The notes under the pieces: model-generated
The model's database searches: none
Told to the model about the DNA's origin: nothing
The model's input: the letters and a program-made list of their open reading frames with translations, nothing else
Made by a program: the position numbers and the translations under genes
In this document: one piece after another, positions 16,602 through 26,079 of the stretch
How the letters are laid out: each line of letters begins with the position of its first letter
Position numbering within the stretch: position 1 is the stretch's first letter
Origin: Caulobacteraceae bacterium
Lineage (GTDB): Bacteria; Pseudomonadota; Alphaproteobacteria; Caulobacterales; Caulobacteraceae
Length of the DNA: 35,176 nucleotides
Direction: 5' to 3'
Assembly (NCBI GenBank): GCA_947452365.1
Contig: CANGCO010000017.1
Span: 1-35,176, forward strand

Positions 16602-17570
16602 GTGCTTCGTAAAACCTGGGGCCGCTGGCCAGTCGTCATAGTGTCTTTGATCGCCGCGCTTAGCGTGGCCTCTTGCGCAGGCAAGTCTAAAAAGCCGTCC
16701 ATGGCCTATGAAGAGCGGCCGGTTGAGCTGCTCTATTCGGTTGGGGCTGAGCGGCTGGATGCCGGGCTCTGGAACGAGGCCGTGGACTATTTCCGCGAGG
16801 TTGAGCGTCAGCATCCCTATTCGGAATGGTCGCGCCGGGCGATCCTGATGACCGCCTATGCGCACTATCAGGGTAATCAGTACGAAGAAGCCATTGGCGA
16901 TGCCGACCGGTTTGTGTCGCTTTATCCGGGCAATCCGTCCGCCGTTTATGCCTATTACCTCAAATCTATTTGTTATTTTGAGGAGATTGTTGATGTGGGC
17001 CGCGATCAGGCCGCGACCGAACAGGCCTTGGCCGCCCTGCGCGAAGTGGCGCAGCGCTATCCGCGCAGTGAATATGCCGCCGATGCCCGCCTAAAGATCG
17101 ACATGGTCAATGACCAGTTGGCCGGCAAGGAAATGGCGGTTGGCCGCTGGTATCTGCGCCAGGGCGATACCATTGCCGCGATCGGTCGATTCAAGGCCGT
17201 GATTGATCGCTATCAGACCACCAGCCATACACCCGAAGCCCTCTATCGTCTGGTCGAGTCCTATCTCACCGTTGGCCTGATCGATGAGGCTAATCGCAAT
17301 GGTGCTGTGCTCGGCTATAACTTCCCCGGTGATCGCTGGTATGCTGATGCCTATGCGCTCCTGTCAGGCAAGGGTTTGAAGCCCGCCATAGAGCCGACCG
17401 CGCGCGGATTCAATCTGAACCCTTTCAAGTCCAAGCCCGTGGCCAGCCTCGATCTGTCGAAAAAGGGCACAGCGCTTGCCCCGCCAGAGGCGACGACGCC
17501 ATCAAGCGATGCGACCCCTGCGCCAAAAAAGAAGCGCAAGGGTCTGCTCGGCTGGTTCAAAAAGGACTAG
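16602..17570 (+). CDS. bamD: Outer-membrane assembly lipoprotein BamD
   Basis: A 322-residue lipoprotein. The signal peptide has lipobox SVASC with acylated Cys25. TPR-like repeats follow over residues ~38-270 (ELLYSVGAERLDAGLWNEAVDYFREVERQHPYSEWSRRA, YPGNPSAVYAYYLKSICYFEE, YPRSEYAADARLKIDMV), the typical BamD pattern. A basic Pro/Lys-rich tail ends KKKRKGLLGWFKKD. BamD helps BamA insert beta-barrel proteins. The start is GTG 16602 behind AGGGGTGAGG. In alphaproteobacteria bamD is normally followed by recN and ligA, as here. Confidence 0.95.
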   Translation: MLRKTWGRWPVVIVSLIAALSVASCAGKSKKPSMAYEERPVELLYSVGAERLDAGLWNEAVDYFREVERQHPYSEWSRRAILMTAYAHYQGNQYEEAIGDADRFVSLYPGNPSAVYAYYLKSICYFEEIVDVGRDQAATEQALAALREVAQRYPRSEYAADARLKIDMVNDQLAGKEMAVGRWYLRQGDTIAAIGRFKAVIDRYQTTSHTPEALYRLVESYLTVGLIDEANRNGAVLGYNFPGDRWYADAYALLSGKGLKPAIEPTARGFNLNPFKSKPVASLDLSKKGTALAPPEATTPSSDATPAPKKKRKGLLGWFKKD

Positions 17571-17641
17571 GGCTAGGTCAATGCGGCAGCCAAGCGCTTA
17601 TACTGGCTCCCTCATGATCAGAATCAGACCAGACTAGCGCC

Positions 17642-19342
17642 ATGCTGATCGGTCTGAACATTCGCAATGTCGTGCTGATCGAGAGCCTGGACCTAGGCAT
17701 AGGCCCGGGCCTCACAGCCCTGACCGGTGAGACCGGGGCAGGCAAGTCGATTATTCTTGATGCCCTGGGCCTGGCCACCGGCGCGCGGGCCGATGCGGGC
17801 CTAGTGCGGCGCGGTGCGGCGCAGGCTTCTGTCACCGCCATGTTTGACCTCGCTCCATCCCATACTGTCTGGTCCATGCTGGACGATAAGGGTCTGGGCT
17901 ATGCGCCGGGTGAGGAATTGATCCTGCGCAGGCTTTTGGGCGCCGACGGCCGCTCACGCGCCTTTGTCAATGATCAGGCCACCAGTGTCGGCGTGCTCAA
18001 GGACTTGGGCAATCTCTTGCTTGAGGTCCATGGCCAGCATGAGACGGTTGGCCTGCTCGATGCGCGCAATCATCGCCCCTTGCTCGATCAGTTTGGCGAT
18101 TGCGGCGCGGCCTTGAACGCTTGTGGGCGGACCTGGGAGACCTGGCGGATGGCCCGGCAAAGGCTGGAGACCTTGCGCGACCAGACCCAAAAGGCCGCCC
18201 AAGACCTAGACATGCTAACCCTTAGACTCGAGGAGCTGGACCGGCTCGCGCCCAAGGCGGGCGAGGAAACGCAGCTGGCCGCCCAGCGCGCCTTGCTTGG
18301 GGCCTCTGAAAAAGCGCTCACCGAGATTGCCGCTGCACGCGAAGCCTTTTCGGGCGAATCCTTGACCCAAAAACTGGCCCAGGCGTTCCGGGCGGTAGAG
18401 CGGGCGAGGGAACGCGCGGTGCAGGCCGGGGCCAGCCCAGACAGCCCAGCCGTGACGCGTCTGACCACAGCCGCCGCGACCATTGACCGAGCCCTGGTCG
18501 AGGCGCAAGAGGCCGCCGCCGCGATCGATCTAGCCGCAGAAGCCTTTGATTTCGAACCGGACCAGCTGGACAAGGCCGAAGAGCGGCTATTTGCCTTGCG
18601 GGCCATGGCGCGCAAGCTGAATGTGCCGGTTGAGGGCCTGCCCGCCGCCCGGATCGAGATTGCCCAGACTCTCGCCGCCGTGGAATCGGCTGATGAGGCG
18701 CTCAAGGCCGCCGCTGCCGAGGCTGAGCAGGCGCGGGTGCTATATCGGGCTGCTGCCTCGGACCTGACCGCGCGGCGACAGCAGGCGGGCCATGCCCTAG
18801 CCCTGGCCGTGGAGGGCGAGCTTGCGCCGCTCAAGTTGGACAAGGCGCGGTTTCGGGTCGCGATCGAGCCCTTGACCGCCGAGCGGGCCGGACCCGCCGG
18901 TATGGACCGGATCGAGTTTGAGGTCATGACCAATCCGGGTGCACCGTTTGGCGGTCTTGGCGTGATTGCCTCTGGCGGCGAACTGTCTCGGTTTGCGCTT
19001 GCGCTGAAGGCGGCCTTGGCGGGACGCGCCGATCAGGCCCAGCCCCTGATGATTTTTGACGAGGTCGATCAAGGCGTCGGCGGGGCTGTGGCCGATGCTG
19101 TGGGCCTGCGTCTGCGCAAGCTGGCGGCCAATACCCAGGTTCTGGTCGTGACCCACAGCCCCCAGGTCGCTGCCCGCGCCAATGCGCACTGGCGCGTGGC
19201 CAAGGCCGGTGACGGCGATAGCGTCTCGACCCGTCTCGATATTCTTCCAGAGCCGGAACGTGAGGAAGAATTGGCCCGCATGCTGTCGGGGGCCAATGTC
19301 ACCGAAGCCGCCCGCGCCGCCGCCAGGGCCTTGATGGGCTAG
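17642..19342 (+). CDS. recN: DNA repair ATPase RecN
   Basis: A 566-residue SMC-like protein. The N-terminal half-ATPase has Walker A GETGAGKS (29-36). A long coiled coil spans ~155-390 (Ala/Glu/Arg-rich). The C-terminal half has the ABC signature ASGGELSRFALALKAALAG, Walker B PLMIFDEVDQGVGG and VLVVTHSPQVAARA. RecN acts in double-strand-break repair with RecA. The length is standard. It lies 71 bases after bamD and 48 before ligA on the same strand, so the three are probably one operon. Confidence 0.97.
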   Translation: MLIGLNIRNVVLIESLDLGIGPGLTALTGETGAGKSIILDALGLATGARADAGLVRRGAAQASVTAMFDLAPSHTVWSMLDDKGLGYAPGEELILRRLLGADGRSRAFVNDQATSVGVLKDLGNLLLEVHGQHETVGLLDARNHRPLLDQFGDCGAALNACGRTWETWRMARQRLETLRDQTQKAAQDLDMLTLRLEELDRLAPKAGEETQLAAQRALLGASEKALTEIAAAREAFSGESLTQKLAQAFRAVERARERAVQAGASPDSPAVTRLTTAAATIDRALVEAQEAAAAIDLAAEAFDFEPDQLDKAEERLFALRAMARKLNVPVEGLPAARIEIAQTLAAVESADEALKAAAAEAEQARVLYRAAASDLTARRQQAGHALALAVEGELAPLKLDKARFRVAIEPLTAERAGPAGMDRIEFEVMTNPGAPFGGLGVIASGGELSRFALALKAALAGRADQAQPLMIFDEVDQGVGGAVADAVGLRLRKLAANTQVLVVTHSPQVAARANAHWRVAKAGDGDSVSTRLDILPEPEREEELARMLSGANVTEAARAAARALMG

Positions 19343-19381
19343 AAGGCTCTAGGGCTTCATATTGACCACGGCCTCGGCTAG

Positions 19382-21490
<2,109 letters not shown>

Positions 21491-21498
21491 ACGGATTG

Positions 21499-21521
21499 GG
21501 GCCTCCCCGCCGGGGAGGCCC
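21499..21521. terminator. Strong hairpin between convergent ligA and SDR genes
   Basis: GGGCCTCCCC and GGGGAGGCCC form a perfect 10-bp stem with a 3-base loop, 8 bases after the ligA stop and 17 bases beyond the end of the SDR gene on the other strand. There is no T-run, so the efficiency is uncertain, but the position suits a shared bidirectional terminator. Confidence 0.6.
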
Positions 21522-21538
21522 TGCACCGATGGTCGGTA

Positions 21539-22444
21539 TTAGCCGCCCGCGAGTTTGCGGAAGAATTTTTGGCCCTGTTCGCCGCCGGCAAAATAGGCTT
21601 GCTGGCCAGCGGGGTCGGAAATCTTGCCCCAGTTTTCGGCCACTTCTTCGGCGGACAGGCCGCCCTCGCCCAGATAGACGCCTTCGGTTTCGAAAATGCG
21701 CGACAGGCCAAACACGCCCGCGCCTGCGGTGAGGATGGCCCCTGTGGGTGCATCTTCGCTGACCAGATAGACCACGCCGGGCGTGACATATTCGGGCTTT
21801 AGCTTTTCCAGCACTTCTGGCGGCATCAGGCCTTCGGTCATGCGGGTGGCGGCAACGGGGCTGATCGCATTGACGCGGATATTATTCTTCTGGCCCTCGA
21901 TCTTGAGCGTATTCATCAGGCCCAGCACCGCCATCTTGGCCGCGCCATAATTGGCCTGGCCGAAATTGCCATACATGCCCGACGAAGACGTGGTGACAAC
22001 GATCCGGCCATAGTTTTGGGCCTTCATGATTTCCCAAACCGCCTTGATCGGCTTGAAGGTTCCCCAAACATGGACCTGCATAACCGCTTCGAAATCGGCC
22101 AGTTCCATCTTGGAAAAGGACTTGTCGCGCAAGATGCCGGCATTGGCGATCAGGATATCGATCTTGCCCCAGGTATCCATGGTCTGCTTGACCAGCTGGG
22201 CCACGCCCGCGTCATCGGTCACAGAGGCACCATTGGCGATGGCTTCGCCGCCCATGGCCTTGATCTCAGCCACAACGGCCTCGGCCGCTGCACTATTGCC
22301 GCCCGATCCATCCATAGACCCGCCCAGATCATTGATCACGACCTTGGCGCCGCGCCGTGCGAGTTCCAGAGCGTGCTGACGGCCCAGTCCGCCGCCCGCG
22401 CCAGTGACAATGGCAACCTTGCCGTCGAAACGGATGTCAGACAT
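21539..22444 (-). CDS. SDR-family oxidoreductase (MFE-2-like 3-hydroxyacyl-CoA dehydrogenase type)
   Basis: A 301-residue short-chain dehydrogenase. It has the cofactor motif VTGAGGGLGRQHALELARRGAKVV, the conserved NDLGG after strand 2 and an NAG motif (IANAGILRDKSF). The active site is SSS...YGAAK. The stretch VVINDLGGSMDGSG and a long C-terminal extension (~250-301) resemble the dehydrogenase part of peroxisomal multifunctional enzyme 2, acting on 3-hydroxyacyl-CoA with NAD. The frame opens at 22465, but ATG 22444 has GGGAG 7 bases upstream and gives the usual start. Substrate specificity is inferred. Confidence 0.85.
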   Translation of the reverse strand: MSDIRFDGKVAIVTGAGGGLGRQHALELARRGAKVVINDLGGSMDGSGGNSAAAEAVVAEIKAMGGEAIANGASVTDDAGVAQLVKQTMDTWGKIDILIANAGILRDKSFSKMELADFEAVMQVHVWGTFKPIKAVWEIMKAQNYGRIVVTTSSSGMYGNFGQANYGAAKMAVLGLMNTLKIEGQKNNIRVNAISPVAATRMTEGLMPPEVLEKLKPEYVTPGVVYLVSEDAPTGAILTAGAGVFGLSRIFETEGVYLGEGGLSAEEVAENWGKISDPAGQQAYFAGGEQGQKFFRKLAGG

Positions 22445-22580
22445 GTGATGCTCCCGAATGTTCATGTTTGTAAAACTGGGCCGGATTAGTGGTGTGCCAA
22501 GGCTTTGGCGTCAAGCGCCTGTTGGATATTGTTTCGTATTGGTGGGGGGGTCTAGCGGTGGGGATGATTTGCATACTGAT

Positions 22581-22686
22581 AATCTTCCCCCTCTGGGGGA
22601 AGTATCGGCGAAGCCGGGGAAGGGGGTTTTACCGAGCTGGCCCCCTCCACCGCTTCGCGGTCCCCCTCCCCCGATGGGGGAGGATT
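22581..22686. repeat. Dispersed palindromic repeat, copy A
   Basis: A 106-base element starting AATCTTCCCCCTCTGGGGGA and ending in a CCTCCCCC...GGGGGAGGATT hairpin, with CCCCCTCCACCGCTTCGCG inside. The ends and internal G-rich and C-rich blocks can fold on themselves. It nearly touches the DUF1289 stop codon (2 bases away). It is highly similar to copy B at 23496-23603. Such elements are common, high-copy, non-coding repeats in alphaproteobacterial genomes. Confidence 0.85.
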
Positions 22687-22688
22687 AG

Positions 22689-22895
22689 TTAAACCAAGCC
22701 CAGCTTTTCCGGCGCGATCTTGGCGCGGCGGGCGGGCAGGTCGGCCATGATGGTGGCGCGGGCTGCATCATCCATCCGGCCCCATTGCGCGATTTCCGGC
22801 AAGGTGCGCTGGCAGCCTAGGCAATAGCCGCTTTGGCCATCGACGGCGCAGACCTGGATACAGGGTGTGACAATAGGGCGGGGCACGGTGTTCAT
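22689..22895 (-). CDS. DUF1289 family small cysteine-rich protein
   Basis: A 68-residue protein with the DUF1289 pattern: TPCIQVCAVD, then SGYCLGCQRTLPEIAQWGRM, then AARATIMADLPARR. The four cysteines (C-x3-C and C-x2-C) suggest metal or iron-sulfur binding. The role of the family is not established. The frame can start at TTG 22931, but ATG 22895 gives the usual short N-terminus; its ribosome site is weak. It follows the thioesterase gene on the same strand at short distance and probably shares its transcript. Confidence 0.85.
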   Translation of the reverse strand: MNTVPRPIVTPCIQVCAVDGQSGYCLGCQRTLPEIAQWGRMDDAARATIMADLPARRAKIAPEKLGLV

Positions 22896-22937
22896 GGGAT
22901 AAGTTTTGCCGTCAGACGTATCCAATGGCAAGGCCGA

Positions 22938-23369
22938 TCACTGCGCAGGCAGGGCATAGGCCACCACGGCATGGGCACAAGGCTTGTCTGGCCCCTCTGT
23001 GTGCAGATGCACATCGGCTGTTGCGATCCGCCGTCCCAGTTTCAACAGGCGCACATCTGCGGTCAGGGGGCCGGGCTTGGCGGGGCGCAAAAAATGCATG
23101 GTCAAGGAGGTCGTGACCGCCATGGGCTGTTCGCCAATATGGCCAAGGATCAAGGCATAGACGGCGGTATCGGCTACGCTCATCAGGGTCGGGCCTGAAA
23201 TAACGCCGCCTGGGCGCAGGGTGCGTTCATTATAGGGCAGGACCAACCGCGCCTTGCCCGGTTCGATCTGAATGACCTCGGCAATGGCGGCGTCCGTGGT
23301 CAGCGGAAAGGCGCGTTTGAGAAAGGCGTTCAGGGCCGCTGCATCCATCAAGATTTCGATCTGGGCCAT
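22938..23369 (-). CDS. PaaI-family hotdog thioesterase (second)
   Basis: A 143-residue hotdog-fold protein with NERTLRPGGVISGPTLMSVADTAVYALIL (hotdog helix), AVTTSLTMHFLRPAKPGPLTADVRLLKLGRR and a closing strand AHAVVAYALP. This is the same superfamily as the thioesterase at 15381-15848 but clearly a different subfamily. ATG 23369 is chosen over the open frame to 23423 because AAAGG lies 7 bases upstream. The DUF1289 gene follows. The substrate is unknown. Confidence 0.82.
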   Translation of the reverse strand: MAQIEILMDAAALNAFLKRAFPLTTDAAIAEVIQIEPGKARLVLPYNERTLRPGGVISGPTLMSVADTAVYALILGHIGEQPMAVTTSLTMHFLRPAKPGPLTADVRLLKLGRRIATADVHLHTEGPDKPCAHAVVAYALPAQ

Positions 23370-23434
23370 GGGATGCCTTTGGCTTTCAGGGCGGGGTGTC
23401 GCTGGATTCAATCTGCAAGACATCTGTGCTCACG

Positions 23435-23467
23435 CCAAGGCCGCTTGGCAAGTCGGCAGGGCAAGGC
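23435..23467 (+). repeat. 33-bp direct repeat, left copy
   Basis: CCAAGG-NN-GCTTGG followed by CAAGTCGGCAGGGCAAGGC. It is identical at 31 of 33 positions to 23737-23769; the only differences are the two loop bases. The first 14 bases can form a small CCAAG/CTTGG hairpin. Confidence 0.85.
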
Positions 23468-23495
23468 GATAGAGATTGGGTATTAGCCATAGCCA

Positions 23496-23603
23496 AATCT
23501 TCCCCCTCTGGGGGAAGTCCCGGCGATAGCTCAGGGAAGGGGGGTAGGCCCGGTGCGAGCCCCCTCCACCGCTTCGCGCTCCCTCCCCCGGTGGGGGAGG
23601 ATT
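23496..23603. repeat. Dispersed palindromic repeat, copy B
   Basis: A 108-base element sharing with copy A the start AATCTTCCCCCTCTGGGGGA, the central CCCCCTCCACCGCTTCGCG and the closing CCTCCCCC...GGGGGAGGATT. The middle part differs (CCCGGCGATAGCTCAGGGA here). It is in the same orientation as copy A. Confidence 0.85.
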
Positions 23604-23614
23604 TAGATACGGCA

Positions 23615-23663
23615 AATCTTCCCCCTTTCGGGGAAGTCCCGGCGATAGCTAAGGGGAGGGCGG
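23615..23663. repeat. Dispersed palindromic repeat, truncated copy C
   Basis: This is the left ~49 bases of the same element, in direct orientation 11 bases after copy B. It has AATCTTCCCCCTTTCGGGGA followed by the AGTCCCGGCGATAGCT stretch that is also in copy B, then breaks off without the right half. Confidence 0.8.
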
Positions 23664-23736
23664 ATTGGACGGTTTAGCCCAAGTCAAAAGCCGCCTAGGG
23701 TTTAGACAGCATAGTCCTTAAAGCACGTCCGTTCAT

Positions 23737-23769
23737 CCAAGGATGCTTGGCAAGTCGGCAGGGCAAGGC
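23737..23769 (+). repeat. 33-bp direct repeat, right copy
   Basis: The second copy of the element at 23435-23467, ending 12 bases before the cobT start codon, so it lies in the probable cobT leader or promoter. The loop bases are AT instead of CC. Confidence 0.85.
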
Positions 23770-23781
23770 TATGGCCAAGCC

Positions 23782-24780
23782 ATGAGCACCCATCCTTTTG
23801 ACGATATTGCCGCCTTGATGGCCAACCTGCCTGGCCCCGATCTGGAGGCGCGCGCCCGCACTGCCGAGCGTGAGGGGCGGCTGACCAAGCCCCTCGGCAG
23901 CCTGGGCCGCTTGGAAGAGATCACAGACTGGTTGGCGGCCTGGCGCGGTGTGACCCCGCCCAAGGTGGTGCGGCCCGTGATTGCGCTTTATGCCGGGGCC
24001 CATGGGGTGGCGGCGCGCGGGGTTTCGGCCTTTCGCCCCTCAATGGCGCGACAATCTCTAGAATTGATCGCCGCTGGCGGTGCGCCGATCAGCCAGATGG
24101 CGGCCTTTCATGGCGCAGGCCTTGAAGTGTTTGACCTGGCGATTGATCGCCCCGTTGCTGATAGTACTGAAAAACCGGCCATGAGCGCGCGGGAATGCGC
24201 CGCAACCATGGCCTTTGGTATGGAGGCCCTGGCCAAGCAGCCCGACCTCTTGATCCTGGGCGAGGTGGCGGCGGGTAATACGACGGCGGCAGCCGCGATT
24301 GCGCACAGCCTTTATGGTGGTCAGGCCCAGGATTGGACCGGACGCGGCGGCGGCATTGATGATGGCGCCTATGAACTGAAACTTGAGGCGGTCCGCACCG
24401 CTGTGGCCCGCGCCAAGGCCGAGGGCGCCGAGGCGCCGCTTGAAATCCTGCGCCAAGTCGGGGGGCGCGAAATCGCCGCGATTGCTGGGGCGATCTTGGC
24501 TGCCCGTGTTCAAAAAGTTCCGGTTTTGCTGGACGGTTATGGCGTTGGGGCGGCTGCGGCTGTGCTGCACGCTATGGACCCCAGCGCACTGGATCATTGC
24601 TTGGCAGGCCATGTCAGCGCCGAGCCGGGTCACCGCCTCTTGCTGAAAAAGATCGGCAAGACGCCCTTGCTCGATCTGGGCCTATCCATGGGCGCGGCCA
24701 CGGGCGCAGCCGCTAGCCTTGGCCTGATTAAACTGGCCTGCGAGATCCATGGCGGCACAGCAACCCAAGACCAGGCATGA
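23782..24780 (+). CDS. cobT: Nicotinate-nucleotide-dimethylbenzimidazole phosphoribosyltransferase-like (CobT)
   Basis: A 332-residue protein of family length. It has LTKPLGSLGRLEEI at the N-terminus, LYAGAHGVAARGVSAFRP, LILGEVAAGNTTAAAAIA, GRGGGIDD and LLDGYGVGAAAAVL, all CobT-like. CobT makes alpha-ribazole phosphate for the lower ligand of cobalamin. Odd point: the C-terminal loop that is normally GEGTGA reads GAATGA, so the glutamate I recall as the catalytic base (Glu317 in Salmonella) is Ala here. ATG 23782 is preferred to the frame opening at 23743. No other cobalamin genes are near. Confidence 0.85.
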   Translation: MSTHPFDDIAALMANLPGPDLEARARTAEREGRLTKPLGSLGRLEEITDWLAAWRGVTPPKVVRPVIALYAGAHGVAARGVSAFRPSMARQSLELIAAGGAPISQMAAFHGAGLEVFDLAIDRPVADSTEKPAMSARECAATMAFGMEALAKQPDLLILGEVAAGNTTAAAAIAHSLYGGQAQDWTGRGGGIDDGAYELKLEAVRTAVARAKAEGAEAPLEILRQVGGREIAAIAGAILAARVQKVPVLLDGYGVGAAAAVLHAMDPSALDHCLAGHVSAEPGHRLLLKKIGKTPLLDLGLSMGAATGAAASLGLIKLACEIHGGTATQDQA

Positions 24781-24781
24781 C

Positions 24782-24808
24782 GGGGCACAGATGATTGCCT
24801 CTGTCCCC
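24782..24808 (+). terminator. Hairpin after cobT
   Basis: GGGGCACAGA pairs with TCTGTCCCC across an 8-base loop, with one bulged C (about 9 pairs). It starts 2 bases after the cobT stop codon, between cobT and the convergent rcnB-like gene. No T-run follows, so this is a probable but weak terminator. Confidence 0.5.
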
Positions 24809-24824
24809 CGCCCAGACACTGGAG

Positions 24825-25340
24825 TCACCAGTTATTGATCACGACCTCCATGATCAGGCCTGTGCGGATATTGATCAGCAACAGGCTATCGCCCGCCCGG
24901 ATCCAGGCAAACCCCCTGGGGGGCGGGCGAAGACGATAGCTGCCATAGTCGCGGATAAGGCTATTGCGATAATATGGGGCCAGATATTGGCCGCGTGACC
25001 AGGCGCGGTAACCTGGCTCGTAATACCCATAGGCCGGGGGTGGTCCATAAAACCAGCGGCCCTGCGCCATATAGCCATTATGCCTGTGCTCGTCCCAAAG
25101 GGCGTGGCGGCGTTCGTGATAGCGGTCGCGACCGCCCCTGTCTTGATCGCCCCCATCTTGGTCGCCCCTATACTGATGATCATAGCCCTGGTCGCCACGG
25201 TCTGATCTTTGTTGGTCGCGGCGGTCAAAATCGCCGTGCGCACCGCGGTCTCGGTAACCGGGATCGGCTAGGGCTAGGCTAGGGGCGGCTAGGCTCAAGG
25301 CCGCTATGGCCGCCAGTAAATAAGCACGTGATCGGGTCAT
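24825..25340 (-). CDS. RcnB-family periplasmic protein
   Basis: A 171-residue exported protein. It has a signal peptide (residues 1-26, ending ALA), a low-complexity Asp/Arg/Gly/Gln-rich middle (27-85, many DRGDQ-like repeats) and a C-terminal RcnB domain. The domain reads YRAWSRGQYLAPYYRNSLIRDYGSYRLRPPPRGFAWIRAGD, then TGLIMEVVIN. In E. coli RcnB tunes nickel and cobalt efflux; in alphaproteobacteria many paralogues are of unknown role. ATG 25340 follows AAAGGA with a ~9-base gap and gives a clean signal peptide, unlike the frame opening at 25412. It converges with cobT. Confidence 0.83.
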   Translation of the reverse strand: MTRSRAYLLAAIAALSLAAPSLALADPGYRDRGAHGDFDRRDQQRSDRGDQGYDHQYRGDQDGGDQDRGGRDRYHERRHALWDEHRHNGYMAQGRWFYGPPPAYGYYEPGYRAWSRGQYLAPYYRNSLIRDYGSYRLRPPPRGFAWIRAGDSLLLINIRTGLIMEVVINNW

Positions 25341-25719
25341 AATCTGTGTCCTTTTGCGGTTACCCCGTGAAAGCACACTGCGCTGCTGGCCCTGAACCCA
25401 GTCTGAATGCAATCCTCAGCCTAGATTGGGGTTTGAACCGCTGGTTTGATCAAATGAGCAATGCCAAAAATCTTCCATCAAAACATTCGGCGAAAGTCCG
25501 ATTGGGAGCAAATAAGTCGGGCCGACAGCCGTCCAATAACTTAATCCTCTATAAACAAGTCGATTTGAAAACCCCCTCCAACCCATCCGGTCTAAAGATC
25601 AATTTTTGATGATGGGGATTTTTACCGTATTTTTACAGGCCACAGTGTTTCATTGCCCAAGACTAGGCCGACGCTTGGGGACCAAAATGGTCTTTTGCGC
25701 TCAAAATGGGAATGAGGTC
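25341..25719. other. Intergenic region upstream of rcnB-like and Sel1-like genes
   Basis: 379 bases between divergent genes, less GC-rich than the flanks, which should hold both promoters. An 87-residue open frame (25346-25609) has no recognisable features and is not called. No repeat or structured RNA is evident. Confidence 0.5.
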
Positions 25720-25995
25720 ATGCTTGCTTATCGAGAAGTTTCATTGGTCTCCAGCCTGCCCTTTCCGGCAGGGGATATATCTGCCGACGAATTGTTTCGC
25801 CTCGGCATGCAGTATTCGACGGGTCAAGGCGGCGTTCCGATTGATTTTGTCTCGGCGCATATGATGTTTAACCTGGCAGCCATGCGCGGGTCTCTCGAAG
25901 CAAAGATTTATCGACGTGAATTAAGCCAAGAAATGGATCCGTCTGAAGTCGCTGAAGCTCAAAAAGCTGCGCGCGAATGGCTAGGCCATCACTAA
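25720..25995 (+). CDS. Small Sel1-repeat-type protein
   Basis: A 91-residue protein: LAYREVSLVSSLPFPAGD, then a single Sel1-like (TPR-related) helix pair, ADELFRLGMQYSTGQGG followed by DFVSAHMMFNLAAMRGSLEA, and a last helix SEVAEAQKAAREWL. Proteins of this size and pattern are conserved in Caulobacterales and Rhizobiales; their function is not known to me. The frame is open from 25606, but ATG 25720 (GAGG just upstream) matches the length of the conserved family. It stands alone before the polysaccharide genes. Confidence 0.75.
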   Translation: MLAYREVSLVSSLPFPAGDISADELFRLGMQYSTGQGGVPIDFVSAHMMFNLAAMRGSLEAKIYRRELSQEMDPSEVAEAQKAAREWLGHH

Positions 25996-26079
25996 ATTCT
26001 TAAGCCCTTCTTTTCTATAGAGATGATTTAAGCCGAAAAATCGACTAGACCCCTGTAGCAGCGCTGATAATGACGCTGT

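Larger units (their letters stand above)
23370..23781. other. Repeat-filled gap between a thioesterase gene and cobT
   Basis: This 412-base divergent intergenic region is mostly repeats: a 33-bp direct repeat at 23435-23467 and 23737-23769, with one full and one partial copy of the ~107-bp palindromic element between them. Open frames through it are repeat translations. I saw no B12-box-like sequence, so a cobalamin riboswitch for cobT is not supported. Confidence 0.7.

Noticed and set aside
18088-18933. 281-residue minus-strand frame inside recN
   Set aside because: It is Ala/Ser/Arg-rich with no domain, typical of the antisense frame of a GC-rich gene; recN itself is unambiguous.
23396-23677. 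Open frame through the repeat cluster upstream of cobT
   Set aside because: The translation is that of the palindromic repeats (Pro/Gly-rich stretches) and of the 33-bp repeat, not a protein.
23370-23781. Possible cobalamin riboswitch before cobT
   Set aside because: No B12-box-like conserved sequence was seen; the structure present is explained by repeats.
24782-25340. Cobalt-linked unit of cobT and the RcnB-like gene
   Set aside because: The genes are convergent with a hairpin between them, and RcnB-family proteins in alphaproteobacteria are mostly of unknown role; the shared metal theme is probably coincidence.
25346-25609. 87-residue plus-strand frame upstream of the Sel1-like gene
   Set aside because: No ribosome site and no recognisable composition; it overlaps the expected rcnB-like promoter region.
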